DNA of 64,000 bases, taken from Amoebophrya sp. A120 (lineage: Eukaryota; Sar; Dinophyceae; Syndiniales; Amoebophryaceae). Of the stretch, positions 57,801 through 64,000 are shown in pieces. The notes under the pieces were generated by a model. It saw nothing but the letters and a program-made list of their open reading frames with translations. It ran no database searches and had not been told where the DNA came from. The translations under genes were made by a program, and so were the position numbers. The DNA lies in NCBI GenBank assembly GCA_905178155.1, contig CAJINV010000001.1, positions 8,215,599 through 8,279,598 of the forward strand, in the 5' to 3' direction. Position 1 is the first letter of the stretch, and every line of letters starts with the position of its first letter.

Positions 57801-60800
57801 CGAGGCCGACGCTGACCCGGGTGTAGATCAAGTCTTGGATCCGGTTTTGGTAGTGCGTCGTGTAGGCCATCCACGGCTTGAAGAAGTTTTCCGACGCCCC
57901 AAGGACCTCCACGACAAAGCCGCAGTGCGCCTCGGGACTGCGCAGGCAGAGCGACAGGTTCAAACTGCCCTTGGTGCACTCCGCCATGCAGCGGACCGAG
58001 AGGGAGCGGACGTGGTTGAAGAGCCGGGGACCTTCGGAGGCGTGGAAGACGACTTTCGGCACCTCCAGAATGCACAGCCTGCGTTGGAAGTCCGGCTTTT
58101 TTGCTGGTGGCGTGTTCGCTGGCAACCGGGGTAAAAGCGGCAACTCCAGGTCCTTCAAGTCGTACATGGTGTCCTGAAAAGGTGGGAGAAATTCTTGCAG
58201 CTGCTGCGCACCCCCGTCTGCGGCCACTACTTGTTCCGGGTTTACTGACGGAATCTTGTAGGGCTTTTCCAAGTAGAGTCGGTGCAGCAAGTACTTCTTC
58301 ATGGACCTTGCTGGCGTCTCGGTGACCTCGAATGTGATCGGGTCGATGTCTCGTCTCGCGTCTACCTCTAACGAGCCGTCAAGCCGGATGTCGTACTTCC
58401 CGTCAATCTTCATATCGTCCTCTGAAAGTTGCAGCTCGTACGAGACCGGGTTGGCGTATTGCGGCTGCGGCCCCACTGGATCATCCCTGAAATCCATGTC
58501 CGCACCATCGAGCAGTGGGTCGGCATTATTTCCGCGATTGGATCTCGGCGGGTTCCCACTGCGGTTCGTCAGCATCGCAGCAAACGACCCTTCGTTCGTC
58601 CCACCATAGTAGCCGATTGCCTTCATCTTCTGCGCTGGCTTTTTGCCGTCGAAATTGAGTGCGAGCAGCACTGGATCGATGAACTCCGCGCCGTCCGGTT
58701 CTGCGAGCTTGTCCTGCAGCTCCGTGTTGTCTCGCACGACGGCTTCGTTCACCTTGTCGAATGCGCAAAGCTCGAATTTTTGCACTTGCACAGAGGATTT
58801 CGAGATGTACTTTCGCTTGGTCGATTTCGGCAGTTTTCGGGTTTTCAACAAAAAGCTCTCGTTGTGATCGACGAAAAAGTAAAATTCCGTGCCCGTCGGT
58901 TCGATCAGCGGGTGGTTGGTTTCTTCCCGGTATTTCCCCACAATTTCAAACGCCTCTTTCAGCTCCGAGGACATCAGGTGCTTCAGAAACAACTCCGCAA
59001 CCCGTTCCGTATTCGAAACCAGAAACGGCAGCGCCTCCGTGCTCTGCTCGGACTCGAGCGCCAGCCGTTCGCGTTCGGCGTCCATGCGTTTCCGTTTCGC
59101 CGCGATCGTCGTGGATTTCTGGTCGACGGTGGTGAGGAGCGACTTTAAATCGTGAAAAGACTGCCGGAGGGACAGGCGTAAGAGCTTTATGCCGTGAATG
59201 AGGCTGGAGCTACTGTACCTCACCGGTGGCGTTTGCACTCTGCCGCTCGCGTTCGTCACGACCGAGTCGCAGCCGGCGCACAGCATGTTCGCGATCTCCC
59301 GGAGTTTTAGTTGCACTGCGGGCACTTCGTTGATGGAAATCAACCTCTCCCCCTCCACGAACAGCTTCCTGCTCACATCCAACCCCCCGACGGGCGAAAC
59401 TTCCGCGACCAGAACCTGCAGCCACTTGGTTTGAATCGCATCCGCGGCGCCTTCTGGTTCGACGAGAGGGACATTTTTGAACCCTTCCAAGGTGATTCCC
59501 AGTTCCCGAACCCGGAGCGTCGACACCGCTTTGTTAAACACCAGTTGACCCTGCGCGTTGCGGATTTCCGTGACCGGAGTGACCCCGTCCACGTCTCTGG
59601 ACAAAGAGATGCCGAACATGTTGTGCAGAAAATTGCCCAAAACCGGGACCGGAAAGGGAACGGATTCTCGCGCCCGGATCTCCTGGATCTCCTCTTTGTC
59701 CACAAACTGGCCCAAGGCACGGTTGTAGCCGATGTGGAACCTCCGCCTAGAAATCGTGAACAACGCGTAGAGCAAGAACGCCACCGGATAGCAGATCACC
59801 ACCGAAGCGATGTACGCCTGCACCACGTCGTGAGAGGGTTTGATGTGCAAGTCATCGTACACGCCGGGGATCAAACCCGAGGGGATCCGCAGATTGATCT
59901 TCTTCTTCCCGAAGTAGACGTCGGAGCTGGCGCGGAGAAATCCGATCAACCCAATGTCGAGCAGAAAGACGACAAGAAACTGGCCCTTGGTCTCTCGCAC
60001 CTGCGCCTGGTCGTAGTCCTTTCCCAGCATCCTCGCGGTCCGCCCCCCCTGAAACCGCAGGGCGGCGCGGAGCATAAAGGCGAGTACGGCGAGCAAGAGC
60101 AGCAAGGGAACCACGAGAACTTGCAATAGCAAGTTCCTTTGTGCGGCGAAATCCTTGCGGAATTGGTACATCTCCTCGCGAAACTGGACAAACTGCTCCT
60201 TGTACTCTTTCGCAATCTTGGCCATCTCCTGCATGTTCCCCCCGACGTCCATCCCGAGGTAGTTCACCTTGTGGCCCACCTCTGCCGGCAACCCCGCCTC
60301 CGCAGCAGCGGCATTCCCAAGGTTGTGGTAGTCGAAGGGCATGAACTTGTCCAGTAGCCCGGAAAGAATGTCGTCGAAGGCACTGAGGTCTAAATTGATT
60401 TTCTCAAACCCCTTGCAGAAGTTCTGAAACGCCTCGGGCAAGCCGTGCACTGCGACGAGCAGCCCGAGAAATTGCAGAAACTTCGCGACGCCGAGAAAAT
60501 TGGATCCGGAGATCACCGCCAGGGTGATGCCCATGATGGCCGCTACATTCGCAAACATGGCGGTTCCAAAATCACTCAAGCCCGCCATCGATTGCCGGGT
60601 CAGTGTTATCCAGTAGGCGTTCCCATCTTGCGCGGCAGCGTTGTAACCAGGAATGAGTTTGCCGTCCTCGACCGGCAGAGTCAGCTCTGTGGAGGTTCGT
60701 ATAATTTGTAGAACTGCAAAAAATGCGTTCTTGGGAAGTTCAGTTTTCATCAAACACTTGCTGGAGTCTAGTTTGCCTACGAGTTCTTCCAAAAGCAAGA

Positions 60801-63800
60801 GAGAGCAAGATAGAATACCACCACACAAAAAATGTATATTGAAATTCACCTATCCGTATCCGGGTCGTTTCCCCCCTGGCCAATCTATACGGGTTCGTGG
60901 GCTCGCCGGGGGTCCAGGCCATGCCGTCCACGCGCATCAGAACCGACAGATCGCGCATCCGCGGCCGGACGCTGACCCACTTCGTGGACATGGGGCAGAC
61001 CACGTCGTACTGCCAGTAGATGACGGGATTCCGCGCTACCGTGCAGTCCTTGCCCTGTTCCACCACCACGTTGACCAGTTCCAGCTTCAGATCCGTTCCC
61101 TTCTGGATTGCCACCTGGTATTCCTCGCCCTCGTAGCCGCAAATGGTCGCCACCGACTGAGAAACGATGGTGCCGAAGGGCAGCACCTTTGGCTCGGGCG
61201 GAGCCGGCGCATTATCATACGGCCCTGCTAGCAACTGGCGATGATGTTCTTCTTGATGACCTCCGTGCGGTTTTGGCTTCGGCGGTCCAGGTTTTGCAAA
61301 ATGTTTCGGCTTCGGCTTGGGCTTCGGACTTATCTTTTTCGGGGCGGGCAAAGGCAGTGTTTTATCCGTCACGTTCGTGTCGAACTGGATCCAGGCCGGG
61401 TAGAAAAACGCACCCCCCTTGTACTTACTGTGCGTCCGGTGCAACTCCGTCAACAGCCGGCCGTCGACGCTCACCCGCGCCGCTGGGTCCACGGTCACCG
61501 CCCACCACTTCACCTTCTCCACGTCGTTCTTGCAAATGAACCGGACTCCTCGCATGAAGCCGTGCGGCTTGAAATCCGCCGGGTACTTCTTGCAGCCGTT
61601 TTTGTACTCCTTCCCGTTGGCGTGGTACGCCGTGTGGTGGAAATTCCGAATCAGCGCGTTGTTGCACCTCGCCGCGCCGTGGCCTGACATGAGAAGCGCG
61701 TCGTTGAACTCTTTCTCATTCTTCTGCTGCGTCAAGTTTATCGTAATCGTTTGCTTTCGCCCCTTGCACTTAAAGTGACAGAACTTCCGTTCCTTTGCAA
61801 AAACACGCGGCACGTGCTTGGTCTTGTCATCTTCCGCTTTGTGCGCGAAGGGGTTCGCGAGCAACTTTCGCTCGTGGGGCGCACGGTAGCCGAGATTCTC
61901 CACCGCCCGCCTCGGGACCGTGGTCGAGCGGACCTGCATGAGGTCCACAGCGACTTCCATCGTACGGATCAACGGCGGCCCGGCGCGCATCTTCAGCGGT
62001 GTGGCTTTGATGGGTGGCTCCTCGGTCTCGGGTTCGTATTTGTCGCTGGGCGGCTCCAGCAGCTCGGTGCTGGTCTCATTGTACCCTGCCGGCACCAGTT
62101 TCGAATGCAGCAAGTCCAGTGGCGGCACAAAGTCTTCCAGTTCTTCGCAGAACTCGTCGCACTTGACGTTCTCCGGGCTGACGCCGGGGCCCGTGAGGAA
62201 AAACTGCACGACTCCCGCCGTTGGACCGCACAGCAGGTCGTAGGTGAGCTCTCCCACGTCTCCGGGCTTCATGGTCCCGAGACAGGGTTGCTGCCCCGAA
62301 GTCGAGATGGTCTGCACGACGCCGAGCATGGTTTGCCCAAACTTCGGGTACGCTTGCTGCAATCGCGGACCGTCGCCGAAGGGCGACGGGTGGGAGATGA
62401 TTGTCGATGGGTCGTCTCCGGCCGTGGATTTTGTTCCCAAGGTCAGGTCCCCGGCCGTCGGCAGCTTCAGTCTCTGGCCATTGTCCACCATTTCTGTCAA
62501 CAGGGGGAAGCCGCCGGTCGAAAAAATGCTCCCTCCGCCACCCCGCCCGAGGTACAGGCTGGCGGCCGCTGCCGCCATGTGCGCGGGGCCCTTCAGAGCG
62601 TTGTTTTCGACGTTTTTCTTCAGCACTGGCACACCGCGGTCGTCGAATTCAAAATCTCCATTCAACCAATGGTGCTCCAACTCTGGGGGCAGCGCCCCGT
62701 GCTGGCCATGCTCGTGGCTGGCGTAAAACACCGCCGCTTTGCCCTCCTCGTGACCGTGCTTGGCGAACACCTGCCACTCGTGCCGCGCTTCCACATCCGG
62801 TTCGCACTGCTGAAACATCCAGCAGCCGGAAACGAAGGAAAACGCCATGAAATTCATCGTTCTCAGGGACGAACACAGTTCGATGCAGTCGTTCACGGTG
62901 GACGCTTGTGCGGAGTGGATGGAACGGTCGGTGACTTTGCAAGGCAATGTGTTGTAGGCGAGGGGCACCAAAGCCGGGGAGTTCAGCACCGCGAAGTCCT
63001 TCTTCACGTTCGGCACCGGGTGCCCGGTCAAGGCCACGACCGCACTCGTTCCCGGGACCTGCATCGTGATGCCAACGCCGCCGTTCACAGGCGCGTGGTC
63101 GTCCATTTTTTTGGGAAACAACCCCACACTGTAGCCGACCTCGACTGAGCGACACACCTGCTTGACGCACCGGTTCACCTCGCTCCCGGGTGCGAAACAG
63201 TCTTCCTGTGTGAAGCACTTTTTCTCCTGGATGTCCACCTGTTTCGCCAGAATCTCGATAAGCACCGAGGACGGCACGCCGTAGGACAGTTTTACCGGAA
63301 TCGACGCGACATCCGCGTGCTCCTTCAGAACTAGAGTGTTCAGCAGAATGTCCCGTTTGTGCTCCCCGGCGTGCATAATCACCTCCACGGGCGTGGCCAC
63401 CTGTCCGGAACATTGCCCAACGTAGGACAGGACGGACTTCTGAAAGGAGGGAACCATGGAACACCCCTTGATGGTCAGTCCGCCCAGAGCTGCCTGCTGT
63501 TTCGATACCGCCATCTCAACCTTTTCCTCGACGTGGTAGTGCGTGTGCATACCGTGAAGGTCGAGAACGATCTTTTTCAGAACCTTTTTGCAGTACCCCA
63601 ACTGCTGGACGCACACAATACTTTCCGCGTCCGGCCCGCAGTCTGACTGGTCGCGACAGGCATTTCCTTTGTCATGCGCCAAAGTCTGCAGCTCCATGAA
63701 AGACGGCGGGCGAGAAAACGCCTCGAAGGGAAGCTCCCAAAACGCACCGTGTGCCACCATGCGCGGGTGCCACAGTTGCGTATTCACCATCACGTCGTGA

Positions 63801-64000
63801 CGACTGCTGAAGTAGATCCACGCGGAACCCGGGTTGAAGCACTCCAATTTGTATTTTTCTGTGCCTGGATCGAAGTGCGGCGTCATGATGCACTGCGAAT
63901 CGAACAGCCCCTTGTACCTTTTTATACATAAACATAAGTAGTATGTGCTAAGTATCTCCACCTCCATAATATGGAAAGCAAAGGATGCTGCCAGTTTTAC
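45771..64000 (-). CDS. Giant multi-pass membrane protein with C-terminal MORN repeats (over 5,200 residues, 5' partial)
   Basis: Twelve exons are joined by frame: 60850-about 63967, 54788-60713, 54449-54680, 51955-54066, 50771-51853, 50088-50456, 49772-49944, 48770-49525, 48226-48621, 46947-47916, 46139-46632, 45771-45978. Every junction keeps phase. The order is a Cys-containing N-terminal region with a PAN-like segment, a long region with many hydrophobic helices, a second membrane region, then MORN repeats (YEGQFKNGARDGFGKYK, YEGEWRQNKKHGEGTLE). MORN repeats bind membranes or scaffold proteins in alveolates. Seven introns are GT-AG, or nearly so for the atypical 101-bp one; four are introner elements. 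The exon at 63967 probably begins after an acceptor near 63920, so the true start lies beyond the window. I cannot name an orthologue. A split into two genes is possible only if I mis-joined at 54681-54787, but phase and helix continuity argue against it. Confidence 0.72.
46638..46946 (-). mobile_element. Introner element, family A copy 3 (309 bp)
   Basis: Between exons 10 and 11 of the giant MORN gene. Minus-strand ends TATCAAAATGAAAAATCCCC and inverted TATCGTAAGGAAAAATCCCC. Flanking copies TGATT (46947-46951) and TGACT (46633-46637) differ at one base. Excision with one copy gives DVYVI-EGKFMSI, in frame. Confidence 0.8.
47922..48225 (-). mobile_element. Introner element, family A copy 4 (304 bp), without stop codons
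   Basis: Between exons 9 and 10 of the giant MORN gene. Both ends are TATTACAATGAAAAA plus the CCCCCACCCC core. The flanking 5-bp copies differ at one base (CGAGG at 48226-48230, CGGGG at 47917-47921). Element plus one copy is 309 bp, a multiple of three, and the frame runs through it without a stop. It is read here as an intron because its sequence is that of the family, not because the frame demands it. Confidence 0.8.
49531..49771 (-). mobile_element. Introner element, family D (241 bp)
   Basis: Between exons 7 and 8 of the giant MORN gene. Inverted repeats start TATGGCGTTCTCAA at both ends and extend to about 35 bp with internal GTTACATTCTCA repeats. The flanking duplication is ATCGA (49772-49776 and 49526-49530). 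Excision with one copy gives GEID-QIDLPED, in frame. Confidence 0.85.
50462..50770 (-). mobile_element. Introner element, family C (309 bp, 50-bp inverted repeats)
   Basis: Between exons 5 and 6 of the giant MORN gene. The inverted repeats are the longest in the window, about 54 bp with few mismatches, starting TATGGAAG(T/C)GTCAGGTTTG. The flanking duplication is AGGAC (minus strand, 50771-50775 and 50457-50461). TA at both ends. Excision with one AGGAC gives LLKD-GTTVVFG, in frame. Confidence 0.87.
51854..51954 (-). mobile_element. Very short introner-like intron (101 bp)
   Basis: Between exons 4 and 5 of the giant MORN gene. The ends form a short inverted match (CCATTGATTTTCC against CCATCGATTTACC). 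No GT-AG pair fits the phase. The flanking duplication is at most two or three bases (AT or CAT/GAT), so the class is less certain than for the longer elements. Confidence 0.5.
51955..54680 (-). CDS. Giant MORN protein, exons 3-4 (second membrane region)
   Basis: Exon 3 (54449-54680) and exon 4 (51955-54066) are joined by a GT-AG intron (54067-54448) that keeps phase (LGQ-AEYQRYN). Further hydrophobic helices: CVFYLPSTLTLGLLN, SRLLILVAIYVVVYVDIM, LALGGAALLTLVTLVAG, LSVVLVLCFTH and YLLIFFSTYAILML. A strongly acidic loop (AEEEDEGEFEDDLIDSDSDP) lies between helices. The C-terminal part is soluble. Confidence 0.68.
54082..54276. mobile_element. TIR element inside a GT-AG intron (about 195 bp)
   Basis: Inverted repeats AAAAAGTGTTACAGTTACAC at 54082 onward and its complement ending near 54276, about 30 bp with one small gap. 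The element lies wholly inside the GT-AG intron 54067-54448 of the giant MORN gene. Its interior has the GCATGACAA string found in the introner elements. It looks like a related element that landed in an existing intron. Confidence 0.65.
54788..60713 (-). CDS. Giant MORN protein, exon 2 (membrane helices and large conserved-looking region)
   Basis: 1,975 codons. It starts after a TTTTTTGCAG acceptor; phase joins ATA-G to TT-CTA. Hydrophobic helices include AAIMGITLAVISG, VLVVPLLLLLAVLAFML, FLVVFLLDIGLIGFL and AYIASVVICYPVAFLLYALF, all in the first 360 residues. The rest is a long soluble region with repeated beta-rich blocks and a Ser-rich low-complexity stretch encoded by a GAT/ATC microsatellite near 55668-55690. 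No enzymatic motif recognised. Confidence 0.68.
60850..63967 (-). CDS. Giant MORN protein, exon 1 in window (probable ectodomain)
   Basis: About 1,040 residues, ending at the donor ATAG/GTGAAT (60849). Cys-rich clusters read CRDQSDCGPDAESIVC and CFTQEDCFAPGSEVNRC, resembling small disulphide knots. A PAN/apple-like segment reads CIELCSSLRTMNFMAFSFV then CWMFQQC. The region before the first membrane helix is Lys/Pro-rich (KPKPKPKHFAKPGPPKPKP). The pattern suggests an extracellular or lumenal part. Coding upstream of about 63920 is uncertain because a splice acceptor (AAAAAG/GTACAAG) may lie there. Confidence 0.65.

Noticed and set aside
1-64000. CRISPR arrays, prokaryotic operons, ribosome binding sites, tRNA or rRNA genes
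   Set aside because: None seen. Long split genes with introns and eukaryotic domain orders rule out a prokaryotic reading.

Overview
This is a nuclear window of a protist, most probably an alveolate close to the parasitic dinoflagellates (Syndiniales, Amoebophrya-like). That assignment is inference. The sequence shows about 50% GC, long exons, and every gene I can support on the minus strand, the one-way tandem layout usual in dinoflagellates. It also shows many introns that are transposon-like introner elements with terminal inverted repeats (TIRs), target-site duplications (TSDs) and no GT-AG ends, beside ordinary GT-AG introns. Bacterial, phage, CRISPR and RNA-gene signals are absent.

Layout, with genes read right to left. 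1-12472: a diacylglycerol-lipase-like membrane enzyme whose last visible exon (1-1319) lies 7.4 kb from the previous one. The intron is an introner element that has itself been hit by a 7.1-kb LINE-like retrotransposon (1372-8477). 13364-13924: a weak small gene. 14676-17351: an unrecognised, probably secreted 891-residue protein. 18512-29554: a 3440-residue sacsin-like chaperone with Hsp90-type ATPase repeats, a J domain and a HEPN domain. 30143-31273: a double-FHA protein. 33232-36994: an RNA-binding protein with an RRM, a UBA, a Gln-rich stretch and two SH3-like domains. 39133-43814: an RS/RD-rich protein, probably linked to RNA processing. 45771 to the right edge: a giant protein of more than 5,200 residues with a Cys-containing ectodomain, many membrane segments and C-terminal MORN repeats.

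The central result is the introner elements. In eight cases, deleting the element together with one copy of its flanking repeat restores the reading frame and usually a recognisable domain: lipase core, FHA, sacsin N-box, MORN region. The elements fall into several unrelated TIR families; most begin and end with TA and carry 5-bp TSDs, while one in the sacsin gene has an 8-bp TSD. In the lipase gene and in the RS-protein gene a second element has landed inside an introner with its own 13-14 bp duplication, so the nesting order can be read directly.

Exon borders come from reading-frame continuity, domain continuity and splice signals and would need transcript data to confirm. The 5' ends of the RRM gene and of the giant MORN gene, and the 3' end of the lipase gene, are not resolved in this window.
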